DNA of 6,525 nucleotides from Anaerolineales bacterium. GTDB taxonomy: Bacteria; Chloroflexota; Anaerolineae; Anaerolineales; UBA4823. Both the position numbers and the translations under genes were made by a program. Positions 1-6,079 of this stretch are shown piece after piece. A model generated the notes under the pieces. It did no database searches. It was not told the DNA's origin and saw only the letters and a program-made list of their open reading frames with translations. Position 1 is the first letter of the stretch. Every line of letters begins with the position of its first letter. Location: NCBI GenBank assembly GCA_028687395.1, contig JAQUAE010000109.1, forward strand, positions 1 to 6,525, given 5' to 3'.

Positions 1-236
1 GGGATGCGGCTGAAGGCGCGAATCGCTCGCGTCGCTTCCCAGCCATCCATTCCCGGCATCAGTAAGTCCAGGATGATCACATCGGGTTTCAGCGAACGCG
101 CAGCTTCGACGCCCGCAGATCCGCTATTGACTTCATAGACCTCGAAAGTATCTGGTTCCAGGACGAGCTTCAGCGTTTCGCACATTGCCTTGTCATCCTC
201 GATCAACAATACTTTGGTGGGCAAACCGTTATCCAC
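1..236 (-). CDS. Response regulator receiver domain protein (partial, 3' end beyond window)
   Basis: The visible 78 codons read as the first two thirds of a CheY-like receiver domain, the part of a two-component regulator that accepts phosphate from a histidine kinase. The N-terminus has the hydrophobic strand KVLLIEDD with the acidic pair at residues 14-15. The phosphoacceptor is Asp57 in the segment DVIILDLLMPGMDG. The conserved Thr/Ser and Lys, and any output domain, lie beyond the left edge, so the regulator class cannot be told. I chose the GTG at 236 because a GAGGA Shine-Dalgarno (+ strand TCCTC, 245-249) sits 8 nt upstream and the strand-1 motif follows soon after. The frame stays open upstream to ATGs at 320 and 329, which lack a clear ribosome binding site, so a longer form starting there remains possible. 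It is transcribed divergently from the kinase operon. No link between the two beyond adjacency can be shown. Confidence 0.9.
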   Translation of the reverse strand, partial: MDNGLPTKVLLIEDDKAMCETLKLVLEPDTFEVYEVNSGSAGVEAARSLKPDVIILDLLMPGMDGWEATRAIRAFSRI

Positions 237-372
237 GCGCAGCTTCCTCGATTCCTTGGCAAGATTGGCGTAATCTGTCCATAGCGTACCGGTTAAACGT
301 GTCCTTTCGCCACGCTCCATATTATGCATGAAAATAGAAATGGCGAACCTTACAATCACTTTACAGGTGAGG

Positions 373-390
373 GTTTGGGAGGCGTTTGGA
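373..390. repeat. Tandem 7-bp direct repeat, candidate response-regulator operator
   Basis: GTTTGGG (373-379) and GTTTGGA (384-390) are separated by AGGC, giving an 11-bp start-to-start period. A 7-bp direct repeat with a 4-bp spacer is the known layout of PhoB/OmpR-family binding boxes. An OmpR/PhoB-family regulator is encoded in the adjacent operon, so autoregulation is a reasonable guess. Two short repeats can arise by chance, and this is only a layout match; the repeat sequence itself is not a known box. Confidence 0.3.
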
Positions 391-400
391 GCTTCCACTG

Positions 401-421
401 CCTGGCTAAACCACCTGGCTA
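401..421. repeat. 8-bp direct repeat CCTGGCTA next to the putative promoter
   Basis: CCTGGCTA occurs at 401-408 and again at 414-421, a 13-bp period with a 5-bp spacer, ending just before the putative -35 at 426. The placement would suit an activator or repressor site. The period is longer than the 11 bp typical of PhoB-type boxes, so a different regulator, or chance, is possible. Confidence 0.25.
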
Positions 422-425
422 TGGC

Positions 426-454
426 TTGCGCCCTGGGCAAAGTGGGGATATGAT
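426..454 (+). promoter_or_regulatory. Possible sigma-70-type promoter for the kinase operon
   Basis: TTGCGC (426-431) and TATGAT (449-454) are 17 bp apart. The -10 hexamer matches TATAAT at five of six positions, while the -35 matches only its first three. A weak -35 is compatible with activator dependence on the upstream direct repeats. The 5' leader would be roughly 95 nt. A second, weaker option is TTGATA at 476-481 with a poor -10 near 499-504. Confidence 0.3.
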
Positions 455-525
455 TAAGCGGCAAAGCAACTTTTATTGATAAAACTTGTACGAGATCACG
501 ATAGGGTGACACAAGGTTATTTTCG

Positions 526-561
526 ATGAGCCATCGCGCCAGACGAGGTCAAGCTTCTTGA
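526..561 (+). CDS. Possible 11-residue leader peptide overlapping the kinase start
   Basis: An ATG at 526 opens an 11-codon frame (MSHRARRGQAS) whose TGA stop at 559-561 overlaps the TTG start of the kinase at 558-560. An AAGG element at 513-516 lies 9 nt upstream of the ATG. The TTGA junction mimics the ATGA junction used between the two kinases downstream, so translational coupling is conceivable. The peptide is too short to judge coding potential, and it may be chance. Confidence 0.2.
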   Translation: MSHRARRGQAS

Positions 562-1739
562 GCAGCGCAAACCTGCACATCGTCTGCCCCCATTGCAATC
601 AGACGCTCAGCGCGCCGGTTTCCTATTGCCCGTACTGCGGCATCGACCTGGGGCTAGCCGCCAGCTTCACCGAGAGCAGCCTTCAGGCGCCTGGGGAAGC
701 CCTCGCCGCTGCGCCGGTTGCTCCCGAAATCCTGGTGCCGCGCATGGGCGAGTACCTGGTCGAAAACGGCATGCTCACCGCCCAGCAACTGGCGCATGCC
801 CTGGAGCGTCAGAGGCAAATGGCCGAGCAGGGTTCGCCCGTCTTACTCGGCCAGGCCTTGCGCGATCTGGGATACGTCGACGCGCAGACCCTCGACCAGG
901 TGGTGACCGTGCAAATCTTGCAGCTCCAACAGGCGCTGCAGGCCAAGAACAACCAGTTGGAACAGCGCGTCCAGGAGCGCACCGCTGAGCTACGCCGCGC
1001 CCTCGCCCGCCTGACTGATTTGAACCAATTCCGCTCCAACTTCATTGCCAATATCTCCCACGAGTTGCGCACCCCTCTCACCCTGCTCAAGGGCTACGTG
1101 CACATGCTGGAGGCCGGCGAATTCGGAGACCTCTCCCAGGACCAGGCCACCATCCTGGCCAGAGTCGTCCAGGCAGAAGCTCGCCTGGAGAAACTGATCG
1201 AAGACCTGATCCAGTTTACCGTCGCTCAGCGCGGCGAGCTCTCCCTGAACCTGAGCGTCCTGGACGTGGGGGAGGCGATTCAAGCTATCGTAAAGAACCG
1301 CCAGACGCAGGCGCAAGCTGCGCGCATCCGCTTAATGGCGAAAGCTCCCCTTGAACAGGCGCTGGTTTTTTGTGACCGTCAGAAGATCACCTGGGTAATC
1401 GCCGAGCTGGTGAGCAACGCCCTCAAGTTCACTCCCCAGGGAGGGGAGGTGACCGTGGAAGCGCGCCCAGCCGAAGGTTTCGTGACTGTTGCAGTCAGCG
1501 ACACCGGCATCGGCATCCCCGCCGACCGCATGGGCGAAATCTTCGAGCCGTTTCACCAGTTGGACGGCTCGACCACCCGACGCTACGGCGGCACCGGTCT
1601 GGGGTTGGCTCTCTGCCAACGCATCCTCGAAGCGCACGGCTCTCAAATCCGCGTCTTCTCCAGGGAGGGCAAGGGCTCGCGGTTTGAGTTCCAATTACCC
1701 TTGGCTGACCAGCCGTTGTCGCAGGAGAGTGGAAAATGA
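558..1739 (+). CDS. Soluble sensor histidine kinase with N-terminal zinc ribbon and GspE/MshEN-like domain
   Basis: This is a cytosolic two-component sensor kinase of 393 residues with no membrane segment. Residues 10-27 form a zinc ribbon with CxxC pairs at Cys10/13 and Cys24/27. Residues about 60-120 resemble the N-terminal domain of GspE/PilB/MshE ATPases: two similar 24-residue blocks, 62-85 (RMGEYLVENG ending in LERQ) and 96-119 (LLGQALRDLG ending in VQ). In MshE such paired blocks bind cyclic di-GMP; binding here is inference. A coiled-coil linker (about 120-155) leads to the DHp helices with phosphoacceptor His168 in SHELRTPLT. The ATP-binding domain follows: N-box with Asn287, G1 DTGIGIP at 315-321, F-box FEPF at 329-332, G2 GGTGLGL at 344-350. 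The TTG start is supported by GAGG at 545-548, by the lack of any in-frame ATG or GTG between it and the upstream stop at 507-509, and by the need to include the zinc ribbon. Its stop overlaps the next kinase's start, and its likely partner is the regulator at 2989. Confidence 0.92.
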   Translation: MSSANLHIVCPHCNQTLSAPVSYCPYCGIDLGLAASFTESSLQAPGEALAAAPVAPEILVPRMGEYLVENGMLTAQQLAHALERQRQMAEQGSPVLLGQALRDLGYVDAQTLDQVVTVQILQLQQALQAKNNQLEQRVQERTAELRRALARLTDLNQFRSNFIANISHELRTPLTLLKGYVHMLEAGEFGDLSQDQATILARVVQAEARLEKLIEDLIQFTVAQRGELSLNLSVLDVGEAIQAIVKNRQTQAQAARIRLMAKAPLEQALVFCDRQKITWVIAELVSNALKFTPQGGEVTVEARPAEGFVTVAVSDTGIGIPADRMGEIFEPFHQLDGSTTRRYGGTGLGLALCQRILEAHGSQIRVFSREGKGSRFEFQLPLADQPLSQESGK

Positions 1740-2989
1740 AGGAAGTCCTGCCATCCCATCCAACGCTGCGTCCCGAAGAGCTGGAAGCGGTCTATTCGAT
1801 CAGCCGGGCGGTGGCTTCGGCGCGGGACGTGGATTCGGCACTGGATGGGATTATCCGCCTGGCGCGCCCGGTGTTCATCTTCGATAGCCTGGTGCTCTAC
1901 GTGCAGCAGGATTCGGAAAACCTGGAGCCGGCCTTCGCTCGGGCGATCGGGCGCGGTCGCTTCAAAGAGGCCGAGCTGGCTTGGGGAGAGGCCACCGCTT
2001 ACGAGGTGCTCCAATCCAGCATGGTGGCCAACCGTATCGAGGACGCCGGCGATGGGGTGAAGGACCGCACCCGCCTGCGTTACCTGCTTGGCTTGCCCCT
2101 GCACCTGGAGAAGGAGCTGACTGGGGCGCTGGTCTTCATCCGCTTCGGTGGTCCGCCCTACGAACCCGACCAGGTGCGTCTGGCCGAGTTCATCACCGGC
2201 CACATCGCTCAGTTGCTCGGCCACGACCGGCTGGTGGAGCGCATCGCCAGCCTGGAAGCCGAACGCCGCCTGGACCGCTTGCAGGAAGATTTCATCGCCA
2301 CGGTGTCCCACGAGCTGCTCACCCCTCTCGGTTTCATCAAGGGTTACGCCACCACCCTGCTGCGTGAGGACACCCAGTGGGATGACGAGACCCGCCAGGA
2401 GTTTCTGACCATCATCGACGAGGAGGCCGATCGCCTGCACGAGCTGATCGAGAACCTGATGGACTCCTCCCGCCTGCAAGCCGGCACCCTGCGCATGAAC
2501 TTCCAGCTCTTGCGCGCCGACGTCTTCCTCAAAGACATCACCCTGCGCGCCACCTCTCGCCACGAGGATCTGGACATCCAGTTGAAGCCGGAAGTCTCGG
2601 ATGTCAAGATCAGCGCCGATCCCACCCGCCTGGCGCAGGTCTTCGACAATCTGCTGACCAACGCCAGCAAGTACGCGCCGGGCTCGACTGTGGAGATCGC
2701 CTGCGCTCGAGAAGGGGAAAGCGTGCATATCACCATGAAGGATAACGGGCCGGGCATCCCTCCAGAGCATATTGGCCACCTCTTCGAGCGTTTCTTTCGC
2801 GTCCCCACCAAGGAATCGAGTGTGCACGGCACCGGTCTTGGGTTGTTTATCTGTCGCCAGATTGTGCGCGCCCACAGGGGTGAGATCTGGGTAGAATCGA
2901 AGCCTAATGAAGGCGCGCATTTTCACATCCGGTTGCCAATCGAACAGAAACTGGCTCAAACTGACATTTCATTAAGGGAGAGTGCCTGA
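1736..2989 (+). CDS. GAF-domain sensor histidine kinase
   Basis: This is a second soluble histidine kinase, 417 residues, with no membrane segment or signal peptide. Residues about 12-163 have the look of a GAF domain, a fold that binds small molecules, cofactors or nucleotides; no cofactor-attachment residue could be assigned. A short helical linker (164-185) enters the DHp domain with phosphoacceptor His192 in SHELLTPLG, where the usual Arg after HEL is Leu. The catalytic domain has the N-box DNLLTN (304-309), G1 DNGPGIP (336-342), F-box FERFF (350-354) and G2 HGTGLGL (364-370), so ATP binding and autophosphorylation look intact. The ATG at 1736 overlaps the previous stop as ATGA, with a GGAG ribosome binding site upstream, pointing to coupled translation. 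Its stop overlaps the regulator's start by one base. Both kinases probably feed that regulator. They could act as separate inputs or as a heterodimer, which the sequence cannot settle. Confidence 0.93.
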   Translation: MKEVLPSHPTLRPEELEAVYSISRAVASARDVDSALDGIIRLARPVFIFDSLVLYVQQDSENLEPAFARAIGRGRFKEAELAWGEATAYEVLQSSMVANRIEDAGDGVKDRTRLRYLLGLPLHLEKELTGALVFIRFGGPPYEPDQVRLAEFITGHIAQLLGHDRLVERIASLEAERRLDRLQEDFIATVSHELLTPLGFIKGYATTLLREDTQWDDETRQEFLTIIDEEADRLHELIENLMDSSRLQAGTLRMNFQLLRADVFLKDITLRATSRHEDLDIQLKPEVSDVKISADPTRLAQVFDNLLTNASKYAPGSTVEIACAREGESVHITMKDNGPGIPPEHIGHLFERFFRVPTKESSVHGTGLGLFICRQIVRAHRGEIWVESKPNEGAHFHIRLPIEQKLAQTDISLRESA

Positions 2990-3675
2990 TGACCACACGC
3001 ATCCTAATCGTCGATGACGAACCGCGCTATCTGCGCTTGATGGAAGCCAACCTGATCACCGAAGGCTACCAGGTGATCAAGGCGACGAACGGCCAGGAAG
3101 CGGTCGACAAAGTGGCCCTGCAACAGCCCGACCTGGTGCTCCTGGACATCATGATGCCGGTGCTGGATGGCTTTGCCGCCTGCGAGCGCATCCGCGAGTT
3201 CTCCATGGTGCCGATCATCGTGGTCACGGCGCGCGGCGAGGAGAGCGCCCGCGTGCGTGGGCTCGACCTGGGGGCGGATGATTACATCGTCAAACCCTTC
3301 TCGGCCACCGAACTGCTGGCTCGGGTGCGCGCCGTGTTGCGCCGGGTGAAAACCTCCGGCGGCACCCAACAGTCCATCTTCAATCATGGCAACTTGCGCA
3401 TCGATTTCGCCCGGGCGGAGGTCTTCCGCAACGAGAAGATTGTCTTCCTCTCCGCCACCGAATACCGCCTTCTGCTGCAATTTGCCCACAATGTCGGCCA
3501 GGTGTTGAGCGGCGAGGAGTTACTCACCAACGTCTGGGGCTCCGAATACCGTGAGGACAAAGAAATCCTGTGGGTGAGCATCTCCCGCCTGCGCCAGAAG
3601 CTGGAGGACGATCCCAAAAGCCCGCAGCACATCGTCACACGCTCAGGATTAGGCTACACCATGCCACCCCTGTAA
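2989..3675 (+). CDS. OmpR/PhoB-family response regulator, DNA-binding
   Basis: This 228-residue protein has the full standard length of an OmpR/PhoB regulator. The receiver domain (about 3-119) has the acidic pair Asp9/Asp10, phosphoacceptor Asp53 in DLVLLDIMMP, the signalling Thr80 in VVTARG, and the invariant Lys102 in VKPF. A linker (about 120-132) joins it to a C-terminal winged helix (about 133-228) with the typical LSATEYRLL element, the recognition-helix region WVSISRLRQKLEDD and the terminal TRSGLGYTM wing. It should bind direct-repeat DNA as a phosphorylated dimer and change transcription. The start ATG shares one base with the upstream stop (TGATG) and has an AAGGGAG ribosome binding site at 2974-2980. 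Direct repeats upstream of the operon (373-390) have the spacing such regulators use, so autoregulation is plausible but not shown. Confidence 0.96.
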   Translation: MTTRILIVDDEPRYLRLMEANLITEGYQVIKATNGQEAVDKVALQQPDLVLLDIMMPVLDGFAACERIREFSMVPIIVVTARGEESARVRGLDLGADDYIVKPFSATELLARVRAVLRRVKTSGGTQQSIFNHGNLRIDFARAEVFRNEKIVFLSATEYRLLLQFAHNVGQVLSGEELLTNVWGSEYREDKEILWVSISRLRQKLEDDPKSPQHIVTRSGLGYTMPPL

Positions 3676-3686
3676 CGGAGCCGACC

Positions 3687-3977
3687 ATGAGCCTGCACTT
3701 CGATGAAAAAGGCAAGTATTACACCCAGGTCATCAGCAAACGCATGATGTCGGTGCTCATCCAGACGCGGAGGGAATTCATCCGCGGCGAGGTGCATGTG
3801 CGCACTGACTACCGGCTCAAGGACGAGCTTAACGAGCAGGAACAATTCATCGCCATCACCAACGCGACGGTTTACGATTCCAATCAGGTAGAACTGTACC
3901 GCACCAAGTTCCTGGCACTCAACCGTGGCCAAATCGTGTGGGTTATCCTCGAAGAAGAGATCGTCGCCCAATCGTGA
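3687..3977 (+). CDS. Small conserved-looking protein of unknown function, probable beta-barrel
   Basis: I do not recognise this 96-residue protein with certainty. It is soluble, has no Cys, and shows alternating beta-type stretches: FIRGEVHV (31-38), FIAITNATVYD (54-64), LYRTKFLALN (70-79) and QIVWVILEEE (82-91), with the polar motif RLKDELN at 43-49. The order of a Gly-containing first strand, an R-x-x-D-x-L-N turn, then an L-N-x-x-x-I strand recalls small Sm-like or PilZ-sized barrels. It may belong to a domain of unknown function (DUF6812 is one candidate from memory, not checked). The start ATG lies 11 nt after the regulator stop with an ACGGAG ribosome binding site at 3675-3680. The ATPase gene follows after 18 nt. 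Its position between regulator and motor suggests an accessory role for one of them, which is inference from context only. Confidence 0.8.
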   Translation: MSLHFDEKGKYYTQVISKRMMSVLIQTRREFIRGEVHVRTDYRLKDELNEQEQFIAITNATVYDSNQVELYRTKFLALNRGQIVWVILEEEIVAQS

Positions 3978-3995
3978 AAACAGGAGTCCTTTTGC

Positions 3996-5330
3996 ATGAC
4001 CGGTACGCCTGAGAGCAATATCAGTGCCCAGAATTACACGAAGATAAAAATCTATCTGACCCATCAACTCGCGCAGACGTTCGAGAGCAACCCCATTCCC
4101 CCCGAAGCGCTGCAAGGGGAGTTCCAATCCCGCTTCGAAAGCGAGGTGGCCAAGACCGGGTTGCAACTTGCCGAGCCTTTGCGCCTGAAACTGCATAACG
4201 ATGTCTATAATGAGATCTTCGCCTATGGTCCGATTCAAACCTACCTGGATGACGCTGAGATTTCCGAGATCATGGTGAATGGTCCCAAGCAGGTGTACAT
4301 CGAACGCGAGGGCAAGCTGTTGTCCACCACGAGCGCCTTCGATGATGATGCGCACCTGATTCGCCTGATCGAGCGCATCGTGCTGCCTATGGGCAGGAGA
4401 ATCGACGCCGACCATCCCACGGTAGACGCCCGCCTGCCAGACGGCTCACGGGTCAACGCTGTGGTGCCGCCGGTGGCCATCGACGGCCCCATCCTAACCA
4501 TTCGTAAGTTCAGCAAGGATAAGTTGACCGTCGAGCAATTGATCGAGTTTGGCTCGATGACCACTCAACTGGCTGAATTTCTTCAGGCGTGCGTGGTGGC
4601 ACGCCTGAACGTCATCGTCTCCGGCGGGACGGGTTCCGGCAAGACCACCTTGCTCAATGTCCTTTCCGGGTTCATTCCCCAAGAAGAGCGCATCGTGACC
4701 ATCGAGGACGCTGCCGAGCTTCAGTTGCGCCAGATCCACGTCGTGCGCATGGAGACCAAGCACCCCAACCTGGATGGTTCGAGCGCGGTCACCGTGCGCG
4801 ACCTGGTGCGCAATGCCCTGCGCATGCGCCCCGACCGCATCGTGGTCGGTGAAGTGCGCGGCGGGGAGGCGCTGGACATGCTCCAGGCGATGAACACTGG
4901 CCACGACGGCTCGCTGACCACCCTACACGCCAACGCTCCCAGAGACGCCCTCTCCCGCCTGGAGACCCTCACCCTGATGTCCGGCATCCCCCTGCCTGTC
5001 CGGGTGGTGCGGGAGCAGATCGCCTCCGCGGTCGACCTGATCGTCCAGCAAACCCGCCTGCGCGACGGCGCCAGGAAAGTCACCCAGGTCACCGAAGTCC
5101 TGGGCATGGAGGGGGACACTATCGTGATGTCGGACATTTACAAATTCGAGGAGAAGCCCAGCGACGCTGATGGTAAGGTGCTCGGCGAGCTGAAACCCAC
5201 CGGCATCCGCCCGCTCTTCTCGCCACGCCTGGAAGTGGCGGGGTTCAAACTTACCCCGGAAGTATTCGGGGTGAACATCCACGAGATGCTGGCAGCCAAT
5301 AAGAAACCCGGTCAGAACCGGGGAAAATAA
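3996..5330 (+). CDS. cpaF: CpaF/TadA-type secretion and pilus assembly ATPase
   Basis: This 444-residue cytosolic hexameric motor belongs to the VirB11/GspE superfamily and is of the usual length for CpaF/TadA, the ATPase that powers Flp/Tad pilus assembly or related secretion. The N-terminal domain (about 10-190) contains the characteristic block around 76-106 (YGPIQTYLDD, then ISEIMVNGP). The ATPase domain has Walker A GGTGSGKT at 210-217 with catalytic-loop Lys216, an Asp-box ending in TIEDAAELQL, a Walker B-type segment RIVVGEVRGGE with Glu286, and a His-box TLHANAP with His311. All catalytic motifs are intact. ATG 3996 is preceded by CAGGAG at 3981-3986. It lacks the N-terminal MshEN-type domain of GspE/PilB, but the kinase at 558 carries a similar domain. 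TadB/TadC-type membrane partners do not follow directly, so the apparatus it drives is unknown. The symbol reflects family membership; an archaellum- or VirB11-like role is less likely. Confidence 0.93.
   Translation: MTGTPESNISAQNYTKIKIYLTHQLAQTFESNPIPPEALQGEFQSRFESEVAKTGLQLAEPLRLKLHNDVYNEIFAYGPIQTYLDDAEISEIMVNGPKQVYIEREGKLLSTTSAFDDDAHLIRLIERIVLPMGRRIDADHPTVDARLPDGSRVNAVVPPVAIDGPILTIRKFSKDKLTVEQLIEFGSMTTQLAEFLQACVVARLNVIVSGGTGSGKTTLLNVLSGFIPQEERIVTIEDAAELQLRQIHVVRMETKHPNLDGSSAVTVRDLVRNALRMRPDRIVVGEVRGGEALDMLQAMNTGHDGSLTTLHANAPRDALSRLETLTLMSGIPLPVRVVREQIASAVDLIVQQTRLRDGARKVTQVTEVLGMEGDTIVMSDIYKFEEKPSDADGKVLGELKPTGIRPLFSPRLEVAGFKLTPEVFGVNIHEMLAANKKPGQNRGK
5307..5322. repeat. Short perfect hairpin at the end of the ATPase gene
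   Basis: CCCGGT (5307-5312) and ACCGGG (5317-5322) form a 6-bp GC-rich stem with a CAGA tetraloop, ending 5 bases before the TAA stop at 5328. There is no T-run after it on the + strand, so it is not a convincing rho-independent terminator for this operon. It could slow decay or mark a processing point before the 59-nt gap. It could equally be chance within coding sequence. Confidence 0.3.
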
Positions 5331-5389
5331 GAGCAAGCCAGGGATAACAAGCACTCACCCGCGAGACACTTATCGAGAGGGCTAACGTA

Positions 5390-6064
5390 ATGAATGAAAT
5401 CAGGATCAAGATTCGCGCCAAGAAATTGGGTATATTAGTCCACGATGCCCGCCGGGCGGCGCGCAAGGGCCTGGCGGATTGCGCCCAACTCCTGGGGATT
5501 CCCGAGGCGCTTTTCGAAGCCTACGAGTTTGGCGACGCCTCCCCCTCCATGCCGGAATTGGAGTTGCTCTCCGATTACCTGGATGTGCCCCTCGAGCATT
5601 TCTGGGAGGATCGTACGCTGGAGTCGCCACAAAGCGAAGGGGAGCAGATGGACGCCGCCCAGTTCGTCGCCCTGCGCCAGCGCATCATCGGGGCTTTGCT
5701 TCAGAAGCTCAGGTTGGACAAAGCACTGACTCTCCAGGATGTGGCCGAGCGGGCGGGTGTCCCAACCGACCGCCTCGAAGGCTACGAGTTCGGCGAGGCG
5801 GCGGTGCCCGTCCCTGAGCTGGAGGCGTTGTGCGCCGCGCTGGAGACGCCTGTCGCCGAATTCCAGGACCAGACTGGACCGCTGGGAGTGAAGATCTCTC
5901 AGCGCCGCTCGCTGCAGGAATATCTGGCTCTCCCCCCGGAGCTGCGCGCCTTCATCAGCAAGCCGGTGAATCGCCCGTATCTTGAGCTGGCGCAACGCCT
6001 GAGCGAGATGTCGGTGGAGAAGCTGCGCACCGTGGCCGAAGGCCTGCTGGAGATCACCTTGTGA
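5390..6064 (+). CDS. Tandem XRE-like helix-turn-helix protein
   Basis: This 224-residue soluble protein contains two copies of an XRE/Cro-like helix-turn-helix unit. Copy 1 spans about 13-74 and copy 2 about 97-160. They are clearly duplicates: YEFGDASPSMPELELL at 45-60 aligns with YEFGEAAVPVPELEAL at 132-147, an offset of 87 residues. The C-terminal part (about 170-224) is helical and ends with YLELAQRLSEMSVEKLRTVAEGLLEITL-like residues (197-224). XRE proteins usually bind operator DNA, so a transcriptional role is likely. However, the first unit lacks the typical spacing before its recognition helix (CAQLLGIPEALFEAYE), and protein-protein interaction, as in RodZ-type HTH domains, is an alternative. 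The ATG is preceded by GAGAGG at 5375-5380. It follows the ATPase after 59 nt and precedes the TPR gene by 15 nt, so it is probably in the same transcript. Confidence 0.85.
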   Translation: MNEIRIKIRAKKLGILVHDARRAARKGLADCAQLLGIPEALFEAYEFGDASPSMPELELLSDYLDVPLEHFWEDRTLESPQSEGEQMDAAQFVALRQRIIGALLQKLRLDKALTLQDVAERAGVPTDRLEGYEFGEAAVPVPELEALCAALETPVAEFQDQTGPLGVKISQRRSLQEYLALPPELRAFISKPVNRPYLELAQRLSEMSVEKLRTVAEGLLEITL

Positions 6065-6079
6065 CCGGGAGCGTAAAGC

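Larger units (their letters stand above)
237..557. other. Divergent intergenic region
   Basis: This 321-bp stretch separates the leftward receiver gene from the rightward kinase operon and should hold both promoters. I see two pairs of short direct repeats (373-390 and 401-421), a plausible rightward promoter (426-454), an 11-codon ORF running into the kinase start (526-561), and on the minus strand a CATAAT hexamer (326-321) that could serve as a -10 but has no well-spaced -35. No tRNA-like fold, no strong intrinsic terminator and no further protein-coding potential were recognised. If the receiver gene starts at the ATG at 320 instead of the GTG at 236, the region is correspondingly shorter. 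Confidence 0.6.

Noticed and set aside
429..440. GCCCTGGGC palindrome in the intergenic region as an operator
   Set aside because: Four-base arms around one base are too short to distinguish from chance in GC-rich DNA.
1643..2959. A 438-codon open frame on the minus strand, opposite the GAF kinase
   Set aside because: It lies antisense to a gene with intact GAF and kinase motifs, its translation shows no recognisable domain, and long antisense frames are expected opposite GC-rich coding sequence.
3570..3686. Longer start (ATG 3570) for the small protein
   Set aside because: It would overlap the regulator by about 100 bases in another frame; the ATG at 3687 has a good ribosome binding site and a normal 11-nt gap.
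3654..4415. A 253-codon minus-strand frame across the small protein and the start of the ATPase gene
   Set aside because: It spans two well-supported + strand genes with ribosome binding sites and has no motif of its own; it is a shadow frame.
5307..5330. Hairpin CCCGGT/ACCGGG as an intrinsic terminator after the ATPase
   Set aside because: No T-tract follows on the + strand, the stem is only 6 bp and lies inside the coding region; downstream genes appear to continue the operon.
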